From assembly GCA_964432985.1 (NCBI GenBank), contig CAYSPT010000058.1, positions 1 to 32,608 on the forward strand: 32,608 nucleotides of DNA, given 5' to 3'. The notes beneath the pieces are model-generated. The model saw only the letters and a list, made by a program, of their open reading frames with translations. It was not told where the DNA came from and made no database searches. Source of the stretch: CAYSPT01 sp964432985 (GTDB lineage Bacteria > Muiribacteriota > CAYSPT01). A program made the translations under genes and the position numbers. Shown one piece after another: positions 16,316 to 22,785 of the stretch; the first letter of the stretch is position 1; every line of letters starts with the position of its first letter.

Positions 16316-16761
16316 GGTTCACGGTCCTCCCCGCCTCGCCCGGAGAACGTTCCTCCTCCAGATGGGGAGGCAAACGATCCTCCCCCGGATGGGGAGGCAA
16401 ATTCGGACTCAAGTCGTTCGCGGTCCCAGTCTCCTACCAGGTAGTGTATGAACGCGGTGATGAGTTTCTCTTTCTGATCGACGAACATCTCATCCATGGC
16501 CTGGATAGATGTGGCCACCTCGAGCGACAGCGCCGATTCTTCTTCCTGCATTTCAGAAAGGACACTCTTGATTCTGGTCTGTTTCATCTCACCGGCCCTG
16601 GAACGGGTTTCTTCCAGGTGGCGGTGGGCCCAATCCTGGGCGCTTTTCTTGATTGTTTCCGCTTCGGTACGGGCCTGTGCAATATTCCCCCTGGCCTGAT
16701 TTTCCGCTTCTATCAGGTCTTTCAGGTGCTCCTTGTCCGAATTGGTCGAACCTGCAGCCAC
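16312..16761 (-). CDS. V/A-type ATPase subunit H/G-like peripheral stalk protein with repeat tail
   Basis: 149 residues. An N-terminal helix with AENQARGNIAQARTEAETIKKSA and more charged coiled coil to about residue 110 is typical of the H (G, NtpF) subunit that pairs with E in the peripheral stalk. The tail is low-complexity FASPSGGGS/FASPSGGGT, two 27-bp DNA repeats (16349-16402), absent from ordinary family members. GTG 16761 has AGGAG 11 nt upstream. It opens the conserved ATPase genes and overlaps atpC by 4 nt. Confidence 0.75.
   Translation of the reverse strand: MAAGSTNSDKEHLKDLIEAENQARGNIAQARTEAETIKKSAQDWAHRHLEETRSRAGEMKQTRIKSVLSEMQEEESALSLEVATSIQAMDEMFVDQKEKLITAFIHYLVGDWDRERLESEFASPSGGGSFASPSGGGTFSGRGGEDREP
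16349..16402 (-). repeat. Two 27-bp in-frame repeats in the H-like gene
   Basis: Units 16349-16375 and 16376-16402 differ at only a few bases and both contain GATGGGGAGGCAAA. They encode nine residues each (FASPSGGG plus S or T). Confidence 0.9.
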
Positions 16762-16836
16762 CGGTATGTGCGCTCCTCTCGGGAGTTTCGCGAGAACAAT
16801 TGTTACTGCCGAAGATCGATGGTTTGCTCCGGAGAA

Positions 16837-16974
16837 TTACTCTTCGTTTTCGTCCCTGTCGTCCGTCTGTTTACCGAGACGGCGGATTTCGCGGACGGCT
16901 ACGTAGAGGATTCCACCGAAAAGGGCTATACGGACGATCAAATAAGCCCAGCCCAGGATCATCTCCGGATTCAC
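16837..16974 (-). CDS. Small single-span membrane protein leading the ATPase operon
   Basis: 45 residues from GTG 16974, with AAGGAG 4 nt upstream. Sequence plan: MNPEMILGW, a hydrophobic helix about residues 8-26 (AYLIVRIALFGGILYVAV), then a charged cytoplasmic tail (REIRRLGKQTDDRDENEE). It is the first gene after the operon promoter and repeat leader, 75 nt before the H-like gene. I do not recognise a family; an assembly or regulatory partner of the membrane part of the ATPase is an inference from position only. Confidence 0.65.
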   Translation of the reverse strand: MNPEMILGWAYLIVRIALFGGILYVAVREIRRLGKQTDDRDENEE

Positions 16975-16993
16975 GGTGCTCCTTCTTTCATCA

Positions 16994-17121
16994 AACCCGA
17001 ATTTTGGTCAACCCGATTTTGGGTCAACCCGATTTTTGGTCAACCCGATTTTGGGTTAACCCGATTTTTGGTCAACCCGATTTTGGGTCAACCCGATTTT
17101 GGGTCAACCCGATTTTGGGTT
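16994..17121 (-). repeat. Eight 16-bp tandem repeats in the ATPase operon leader
   Basis: Eight contiguous units of exactly 16 bp, plus-strand consensus AACCCGATTTTGGGTC with variants ending GGTC, GGGTC or GGGTT. Read on the transcribed strand the junctions give AACCC-AAAATC-GGGTT, a small hairpin per unit (with G-U pairs in the variants). The array starts just after the predicted transcription start and ends 20 nt before the GTG of the small membrane protein, so it should form the 5' untranslated leader. No spacers exist, so it is not a CRISPR array. Confidence 0.93.
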
Positions 17122-17122
17122 A

Positions 17123-17146
17123 ATAATCGGAACTGCTACCGATTAT
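17123..17146 (-). promoter_or_regulatory. Operator-like dyad over the ATPase promoter -10 box
   Basis: ATAATCGG (17123-17130) and CCGATTAT (17139-17146) are a perfect 8-bp inverted repeat with an 8-nt centre. It overlaps the -10 hexamer (17142-17147) and the expected transcription start, the classic place for a repressor site. AATCGG also occurs in the 16-bp leader units. Confidence 0.55.
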
Positions 17147-17170
17147 AGTCCTCCGCCGGCATAGCGTCAA
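17142..17170 (-). promoter_or_regulatory. Strong sigma70-like promoter of the V/A-ATPase operon
   Basis: On the minus strand TTGACG (17170-17165, 5 of 6), a 17-nt spacer and a perfect TATAAT (17147-17142). Transcription would start near 17135 and run through the 16-bp repeats into the small membrane protein and atp genes. The promoter lies downstream of the winged-helix gene, so the operon need not depend on that gene's promoter. Confidence 0.7.
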
Positions 17171-17219
17171 CGCAACAATACTGCATTCTAACTTGCTGAA
17201 GGCTTCTGATTGCAGCATT

Positions 17220-17684
17220 CTATTTGCGATAATATCGTCCCACATTCGATATAGAGATACAGCCTTTTAACTCCAGCATAACCAGGCTGCGCTGCAGGAC
17301 AGCCGCAGGGAAGCCGGTAATAATAACAAGGTCCTCGGCTCTCGCCCCGTCGACCCCGATTGCTTTGAGGATAGTCTCTTCGTCGCCGGTTAAACATACA
17401 GGAGGTTTCTCCGCTTTATCTTCTCCGGTACCGATGGCTTTTATGAAAATGGTTAGCAGATCATCAATGAACGGACACTGCCGATTCAGGGAATAGTATT
17501 TCTGATTACCACGATAGTTAGAGATGAGAATACCGGCTTTCTCTAAATTTTCAAGCTCCTTGCTTAGTGTCCCGGCCGACGCATCCAGTATCCTGGCCAA
17601 CTCACGAATATATAAACATTCTCTCGTATGGGCTGAAAAATACGTCAAAACATTAACCCGCAATTTGGATGAAAAAAGCCTCAT
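17220..17684 (-). CDS. Two-domain winged-helix DNA-binding protein (ArsR-like plus DprA-type WH)
   Basis: 154 residues. The N-terminal ~70 (MRLFSSKLRVNVLTYFS, LYIRELARILDASAGTLSKE LENLEKAG, NYRGNQKYYSLN) is an ArsR/MarR-like winged helix with a clear recognition helix and wing. Residues ~98-154 (GDEETILKAIGVDG, ITGFPAAVLQRSLVMLELKG, GRYYRK) resemble the winged-helix domain at the end of DprA. No metal or ligand site is obvious. It lies 50 nt upstream of the ATPase promoter on the same strand, so control of that operon is a reasonable inference. No good Shine-Dalgarno sequence precedes ATG 17684, and the assembly gap begins 33 nt upstream. Confidence 0.75.
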   Translation of the reverse strand: MRLFSSKLRVNVLTYFSAHTRECLYIRELARILDASAGTLSKELENLEKAGILISNYRGNQKYYSLNRQCPFIDDLLTIFIKAIGTGEDKAEKPPVCLTGDEETILKAIGVDGARAEDLVIITGFPAAVLQRSLVMLELKGCISISNVGRYYRK

Positions 17685-17716
17685 AAGCGCGGGAGGTGCA
17701 CAGGAAGGTAAATTCG

Positions 17717-17816
17717 NNNNNNNNNNNNNNNNNNNNNNNNNNNNNNNNNNNNNNNNNNNNNNNNNNNNNNNNNNNNNNNNNNNNNNNNNNNNNNNNNNNN
17801 NNNNNNNNNNNNNNNN
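17717..17816. other. Assembly gap (100 N)
   Basis: Exactly 100 N between the winged-helix gene and the acyltransferase gene. Unlike the first gap, no repeat is visible in the flanks. The promoters of both divergent genes may lie inside. Confidence 0.99.
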
Positions 17817-17918
17817 GCCGCCAAAGATGAGGTGTCTTGACTGTAATGGTGTCTGTCCTGTTACAATGCTTAGCGGTTGTCACGGTCAAACATGGCGATG
17901 CGGGACGGGAGGATTTCG

Positions 17919-18605
17919 GTGAAGGCGATACGGGTGCTGGTATATCAGGCTGCCAGGGTAGTGATACAGTTCTTCCGGCTGTTTTTTCGTGTCTCGTTTG
18001 ATAATTGTCAGGCCGTCCCGCGGCGGGGGCCGCTGGTGATTCTCTACAATCATCAGAACAACCTTGATCCATTGATGCTGGGCTGGGCTGCCGGACGCCG
18101 CCTGAACTACGTTGCCAAGAAAGAGCTGTTCGATCCTGCCCGGCTGGGCACCAGGATTCTCGGATGGGTGATCAGGGGCTGCGGCGCCTTCCCGCTGGAC
18201 CGAAAGAATCCCCTGGCCACCAAGAGCTCGTTCGGCTATATCCAGAAGTTGATCCAGGGCGGCGAGGGACTGGCCATCGCTCCGGAAGGGACCCGCAACA
18301 GGAAGTTTCCCGAGACGGGCAGGCTGCTGCCGCTGAAGGCCGGTATCGTCCGTTATCTCCTGTCGCTGTACCGGGGGGAGGAAGGACCTTCACCGGTGAT
18401 GGTTCCGACGGCAATGGTTTATGACCGAAGCGCGAAAGGCCGAACCCGGGTGAGAGTGCGGTTCGGGGAACCGCTTGATATCCCGAAGCTGGTTGGCGGT
18501 GAAAAAGACATGAAGAAGAATACCGTCACGGTGCTCGGTGAACTGCAGACCAGAATGCAGAAACTGGCCGACGAGATTTATCCTTCTGAAAACGAAGCGG
18601 GCTAG
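17919..18605 (+). CDS. PlsC-type 1-acyl-sn-glycerol-3-phosphate acyltransferase family protein
   Basis: 228 residues from GTG 17919, which has GGGAGG 6 nt upstream; the longer frame from TTG 17877 has no such site. The acyltransferase motifs are present: NHQNNLDP (the HX4D catalytic pair), GAFPLDR and PEGTR, with a hydrophobic N-terminal segment (LVYQAARVVIQFFRLFF) for membrane association. Known role of the family: acylation of lysophosphatidic acid in phospholipid synthesis; related members acylate other lipids, so substrate is not proven. It is convergent with the kinase gene; no partner gene is adjacent. Confidence 0.88.
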   Translation: MKAIRVLVYQAARVVIQFFRLFFRVSFDNCQAVPRRGPLVILYNHQNNLDPLMLGWAAGRRLNYVAKKELFDPARLGTRILGWVIRGCGAFPLDRKNPLATKSSFGYIQKLIQGGEGLAIAPEGTRNRKFPETGRLLPLKAGIVRYLLSLYRGEEGPSPVMVPTAMVYDRSAKGRTRVRVRFGEPLDIPKLVGGEKDMKKNTVTVLGELQTRMQKLADEIYPSENEAG

Positions 18606-18656
18606 AGTTCCAGTAAGCCGGCTTTCGGTTATAAGTCGAGGTCTCGATCTGCTATC

Positions 18657-18788
18657 TCAGTCTATCAGCCACATCATCCCAAATGCGATGAGGAAGACGA
18701 CCAGGATAATGATGGCGCCACCGATGATGTTGTTCCTGAGTGCGTGGGGATCTTGGCTGGATTCCGCTTTGAGCTGCGGCCTTGGCCC
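18657..18788 (-). other. Transmembrane-coding extension in frame after the kinase TAG stop
   Basis: The 43 codons after TAG (18791-18789) stay open in the same frame until TGA (18659-18657). They encode a short hydrophilic stretch (GPRPQLKAESSQDPHALRNN) followed by IIGGAIIILVVFLIAFGMMW and LID, an unmistakable membrane helix. No ATG, GTG or TTG lies between the TAG and the helix, so the segment needs stop readthrough, a non-standard start, or is the remnant of a longer protein with a recent nonsense change. Amber stops are used by several other genes here (3882, 4068, 9753, 18605, 32561), so general TAG recoding is unlikely. Confidence 0.5.
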
Positions 18789-21700
18789 CTAAAACTCAAG
18801 CGGTTTCAGGGCCGCGCCGAATTTCCATATCCTGACATTTCCGTCGCGGCCTCCCGATGCCAGCAGCGTACCGTCGGCGTTGAAATCCACCGATTCGACG
18901 TCCGCAGCGTGCTCCTGCAGGGTTATCAGGCACTCGGCGGTCCGCACGTCCCACAGCTTGATAGACGAGTCGGTACCCCCGGAGGCCAGCAGCCTCCCGT
19001 CCGGAGAAAAACTCAGCGAGTTGACGCGGCCGATGTGCCCGAGGAATTTCCTGACTACCTGGTGTGTGGCCAGGTCCCGCATGTAAATGATCCCGGTCTC
19101 GTCGGAGGACACTATGGTAGCGCCGTCAGGGCTGAAGTCCAGCGATCCGACAAAATCATCGTGGTCCCGGTACGCTGCCGCCACGGAGCAGTCCCCGACA
19201 TTCCACAGCATCAGAATTCCGTCGTTGCTGCCAGCGGCCACCAGTTTCCCGTCGGGGCTGAACGCAAGGTCGAAGATCTCGTCAGCCAAGCCTTTAAGCT
19301 GGTGAGCACACTGCCAGGAAGCGACATCCCATAGCCTGACCGACCCGTCGCCGCTCCCGGTGGCCAGCAGCCGGTTGTCAGGGCTGAAATCAACCGCGCC
19401 GACATCCTTCCACTTGTCTCCCTTTCTGTAGTTCCATATTTCTTTGGCCGCGTCCATCAGCGAGGCGATAAAATTGGTCCGCTTCCCGGTGCGGACATCG
19501 ATAGTGTACAGGTGCGAATCCGTCTTCAGATCAGCCAGATTGAGGTTCCCGTCATCCCCTACCGAAACCAGAAGCGTACCGTCCTTGCTGAAGGCTACCG
19601 ATCGGACCCGGCCGCCGTGTGACATCAGGTCGGTGCTCCGTCTCCAGGTGCCTATGTCAAAGAGCAGCACCGGAACCATTCTGGAAGCGAACGTCCCCAC
19701 GGCCAGCCTGGTACCATCGGGGCTGAAGATGGCGGTGCTGACCTTGACGTCCCCAAGTTCCAGGGTGTGCACCATGGACTCCCGGTTCATGGACCACTGC
19801 TTTATCTTTTTGTCGGCTCCGGCGCTGGCGACGATGTAACCGGCAGCGGTATCTTTGACGGGATTGAACCTGGCGGAATAGAGGGCCCCGTCGTGTCCCC
19901 GCAGGACACCGATATCGACCTGGCGTTCCACGTCCCAGAACCGCATCATCCCGTCACGGCTCCCGGTCACGAGGACGCGGCTGTCTGGGCTGAAATCCAG
20001 GGTATGCACTTCGGCGTGGTGATCATGCAGGGTGGAGAGCAGACGGCTTCCCTCCATGTCCCAGATCTTGACGGTGGTGTCGCTGCAGGCCGAGGCGAGC
20101 AAGGTCCCATCTGGGCTGAAGCACAGCTCCTCGATGGTACCCCAATGCTCGTACAGGGTCGATTTCACCTTCTCCGATTCCATATCCCAGAGCTTGACGT
20201 TCTTTTCCCTTCCTCCCGAAGCGAGATACCGGCCGTCGGGGCTAACAGCCACTGAAAAGACATCTCTGAGATGCCCCCACAACGACCTGGCCAGTTCCTT
20301 TTGCCTGAGGCTCCAGAGCTTCACTACCTCGTCGCCGGCGGAAATCAGGTGCCTGCCGTCAACAGTGAATACCAGGCTCCGTACATCATCCATGTGCGCA
20401 ACACCGCCCTTGAGAGCCGGATCGTTCAAGACAGCGTATTCTTCCAGATCGGGGATAGTCCAGAGACGCAGCGTGCCATCATGGCCGCCCGCGGCCAGCA
20501 GCGTCCCATCGGGGCTGATGGCCAGGCTGATGTTTATCACTCCGCGAACCGTGACACGGCCGGTTTCCTTTTTTGTCGTCACATCTTTCGTTTCCACATC
20601 GACCAGCCGGATGGATGTGTCCCAACTGCTCACGGCCAGCAATCGTCCGTCAGGACTGTAGCAAATCCGTTTGAAAGCCTTCCCCTGTTTATTCTCCATC
20701 AGCAGGGAGGACTGGATGGGCCGGCCTCCGTTATACCGGGCCCGCCACCTGAACAGGTCGATGAACGGATAGAGGTTCATTCGCTTGATCTCCATGTCTG
20801 CCCGGACAGCATCGTAGATCTCGAGCACTTTTTCGACGTCCCGCTTCTCTTCGTACATCATACCCAGGTTGAACCTGCTCCTGATGTCGCTGGCAACCGC
20901 TTCCCTGCGCTGCTTTTCGGCGATGGACCGCTGCTCGTCGGCACGGGCCCTCTGGCCTTCGGCTTCCCGCCGCTGCTCCTCGGCTATTTGGCGCTGCTCT
21001 TCTGCCCGGTCCCGCTGTTTCAGCGCTTCCCGCTCCGAGGCGGATATCCGCACGAAGGCCACCCCGAAGGAGGCGATCAGGATGGCCAGTACGGCCATGA
21101 CCGAAGATGCAAGTACCCTGTTTCTCGACACCCACTTGGTGAACACCCTCCAGAGGCTGTACTCCATGGCCCCGATGGGCCGTCCCGACAGGAAAAGTTC
21201 GATTTCACGCTTCAAGTCCCGGACGGACTGGTACCGGTCTTCTTTTTTCACCGCCAGGCATTTCATGATGATGGAATCCAGTTCCGGCGGCAGGTCCCGG
21301 ACGGTTGAACGGCGCGACGGGGGCTCCGGCGCGACCCGGCCGATCTTCTTCAGGACATCCCATGGATCATCGTCGGGAAACAGCGGCTCCAGGGTCAAAA
21401 GCTCATACAGCAGCGCCCCCAGCGAGTAGATGTCCGAGCGTTCATCCATCAAGCCCACCTGACCTTTAGCCTGTTCCGGTGACATATAGGCAGGGGTTCC
21501 CACCACCGAGCCCGACATGGTTTTCATCTTTCCGTCATTGCTCGGCTCATCAGCGATGACCAGGCCGTCGCGCCGCTCGTCGTCCCGGCTGCCCAGTACC
21601 CGGGCCAGCCCCCAGTCCATCACGTATACCTCGCCGTAGTCTCCTGTCATGATGTTGCCTGGTTTCAGGTCGCGGTGGATGATTCCCCGGGAGTGGGCGA

Positions 21701-22673
21701 AGGCAATGCCGTCGCAGATTTTCAGAAAAAGGTTGAGGATCTCGGTCAGGCTTTTCGAGCTGGCGCTTTCCATACTTTCCCGGTTTTCAGGGTTTTCTGT
21801 ATGTTCCCTATAGGCCAAATCAGCTTCACAGGTCAAATCAGCTTCACAGACCAAATCATCTCTATAGGCCAAATCATCTTCACAGGCCAAATCTTTCCCA
21901 GCGGTGCATTCCATTAATTCGCGGAGATCACGGCTTACATAAGCCCGATCGATCATATCGGCCAGGGATGAACCGTGCACCTTCTTCATGGTGAAGAAGA
22001 CCTGCCCGTTTTCGTCGACGCCCAGTTCGTGTACCGGGCAGATATTCGGATGCTCCAGTTGACCCTGGACCTGGGCTTCCTTGACAAACCGTTCGATGTA
22101 TTCCCGGGATGACTGCCAATGGCTGGTGATCACCTTCATGGCCACTTCCCGCTGGATCTCGGTATCGAAAGCGCTGAGAATAACTCCCATGCCGCCGCTG
22201 CCCACCTGGTCGGTCACCACGTAGTGGCTGGCGGGACGGGCAGACGGGGAAGGTTTCTGTGGGGATTTATCGGTATCCGTTGGGGATTCATCGGTATCTG
22301 TTGGGGATTCATCGTTATTCGCATGTTCATCATAAGCAGGTTTATCGGCAGGAAAGCTGTCGGTACCGGGTCCCATGGTATTCGCACAGTGCTCGCTTTC
22401 CCGGTAGACGGCCAGCGTTTCAACTGAGCCATCCAGGAAGGTGTCCGGAGAAAGGTCCTCCTGACAGTGCATGAGCTGCTCTACCAGCTTCTTGCCCGTC
22501 AACCCCTTGGCGGCAACAGCTCGTACCCGCGGGCTCTGGTCGCTGTCGGCTGTCTGTTTCAGATACCGGCTGGCGCGCTCGTCATCGGTCCTCACCAGGT
22601 CGATGACAGCCTGGATGCGGGTTCCTTCCTCCGGGCTCTTGAGAGCAGACAGGATATCTTCAAATGATTTCAT
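18789..22673 (-). CDS. HEAT-like / Ser-Thr protein kinase / transmembrane / 14x WD40 protein
   Basis: 1294 residues. Order: helical HEAT-like repeats (about 1-75); acidic linker with three 7-residue DESPTDT-type repeats (121-141); PknB-like kinase (about 151-495) with GSGGMG, K180 in VAMK, HRDLKPGN (D335), DWG (353-355, replacing DFG, as in many large bacterial kinases) and GTPAYMSPEQ; one membrane helix (about 520-541); a Glu/Arg/Gln coiled coil (545-600); then 14 WD40 repeats (about 650-1290), enough for two seven-blade propellers. All catalytic residues are present. A 45-residue insert with DLAYRDD/DLVCEAD repeats (261-290) lies in the kinase before the HRD helix. The kinase should be cytoplasmic and the propellers across the membrane. 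No Shine-Dalgarno sequence; the promoter suggests leaderless mRNA. Confidence 0.95.
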   Translation of the reverse strand: MKSFEDILSALKSPEEGTRIQAVIDLVRTDDERASRYLKQTADSDQSPRVRAVAAKGLTGKKLVEQLMHCQEDLSPDTFLDGSVETLAVYRESEHCANTMGPGTDSFPADKPAYDEHANNDESPTDTDESPTDTDKSPQKPSPSARPASHYVVTDQVGSGGMGVILSAFDTEIQREVAMKVITSHWQSSREYIERFVKEAQVQGQLEHPNICPVHELGVDENGQVFFTMKKVHGSSLADMIDRAYVSRDLRELMECTAGKDLACEDDLAYRDDLVCEADLTCEADLAYREHTENPENRESMESASSKSLTEILNLFLKICDGIAFAHSRGIIHRDLKPGNIMTGDYGEVYVMDWGLARVLGSRDDERRDGLVIADEPSNDGKMKTMSGSVVGTPAYMSPEQAKGQVGLMDERSDIYSLGALLYELLTLEPLFPDDDPWDVLKKIGRVAPEPPSRRSTVRDLPPELDSIIMKCLAVKKEDRYQSVRDLKREIELFLSGRPIGAMEYSLWRVFTKWVSRNRVLASSVMAVLAILIASFGVAFVRISASEREALKQRDRAEEQRQIAEEQRREAEGQRARADEQRSIAEKQRREAVASDIRSRFNLGMMYEEKRDVEKVLEIYDAVRADMEIKRMNLYPFIDLFRWRARYNGGRPIQSSLLMENKQGKAFKRICYSPDGRLLAVSSWDTSIRLVDVETKDVTTKKETGRVTVRGVINISLAISPDGTLLAAGGHDGTLRLWTIPDLEEYAVLNDPALKGGVAHMDDVRSLVFTVDGRHLISAGDEVVKLWSLRQKELARSLWGHLRDVFSVAVSPDGRYLASGGREKNVKLWDMESEKVKSTLYEHWGTIEELCFSPDGTLLASACSDTTVKIWDMEGSRLLSTLHDHHAEVHTLDFSPDSRVLVTGSRDGMMRFWDVERQVDIGVLRGHDGALYSARFNPVKDTAAGYIVASAGADKKIKQWSMNRESMVHTLELGDVKVSTAIFSPDGTRLAVGTFASRMVPVLLFDIGTWRRSTDLMSHGGRVRSVAFSKDGTLLVSVGDDGNLNLADLKTDSHLYTIDVRTGKRTNFIASLMDAAKEIWNYRKGDKWKDVGAVDFSPDNRLLATGSGDGSVRLWDVASWQCAHQLKGLADEIFDLAFSPDGKLVAAGSNDGILMLWNVGDCSVAAAYRDHDDFVGSLDFSPDGATIVSSDETGIIYMRDLATHQVVRKFLGHIGRVNSLSFSPDGRLLASGGTDSSIKLWDVRTAECLITLQEHAADVESVDFNADGTLLASGGRDGNVRIWKFGAALKPLEF
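21810..21893 (-). repeat. 18-bp in-frame repeats inside the kinase domain
   Basis: Units on the plus strand: 21810-21827, 21828-21845, 21846-21863, 21864-21881 and partial 21882-21893, consensus ACAGGCCAAATCATCTTC. They encode the DLAYRD/DLVCEA insert. Confidence 0.92.
22251..22313 (-). repeat. 21-bp in-frame repeats in the kinase linker
   Basis: Three units coding for DESPTDT, DESPTDT and DKSPQKP between the HEAT-like region and the kinase. The plus-strand core is GGGGATTCATCGGTATC. Confidence 0.85.
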
Positions 22674-22680
22674 CAGGGCA

Positions 22681-22710
22681 ATTGTAACAGGGCACGGTTC
22701 CGGCAGACAA
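22681..22710 (-). promoter_or_regulatory. Promoter of the kinase gene, probably giving a leaderless mRNA
   Basis: On the minus strand TTGTCT (22710-22705, 4 of 6), 18-nt spacer, TACAAT (22686-22681, 5 of 6). Only 7 nt separate the -10 box from the ATG at 22673, so transcription would begin at or next to the start codon, in agreement with the missing ribosome binding site. Confidence 0.5.
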
Positions 22711-22729
22711 CCGTTTGCGCTCTAACCCT

Positions 22730-22759
22730 TTGACAATTTCCCATGTGCGCAAGTATCTT
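22730..22759 (+). promoter_or_regulatory. Promoter of the four-TM protein gene
   Basis: TTGACA (22730-22735), 18-nt spacer, TATCTT (22754-22759, 4 of 6). It gives a short leader with AGGTG just before ATG 22786, and is divergent from the kinase promoter within about 50 bp. Confidence 0.5.
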
Positions 22760-22785
22760 TTCATCAAGCAAACGACAGGTGAAAC

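Noticed and set aside
16994..17121. CRISPR array or plasmid iterons
   Set aside because: The 16-bp units are directly adjacent with no spacers, and there is no Cas or Rep gene; location and orientation fit an operon leader.
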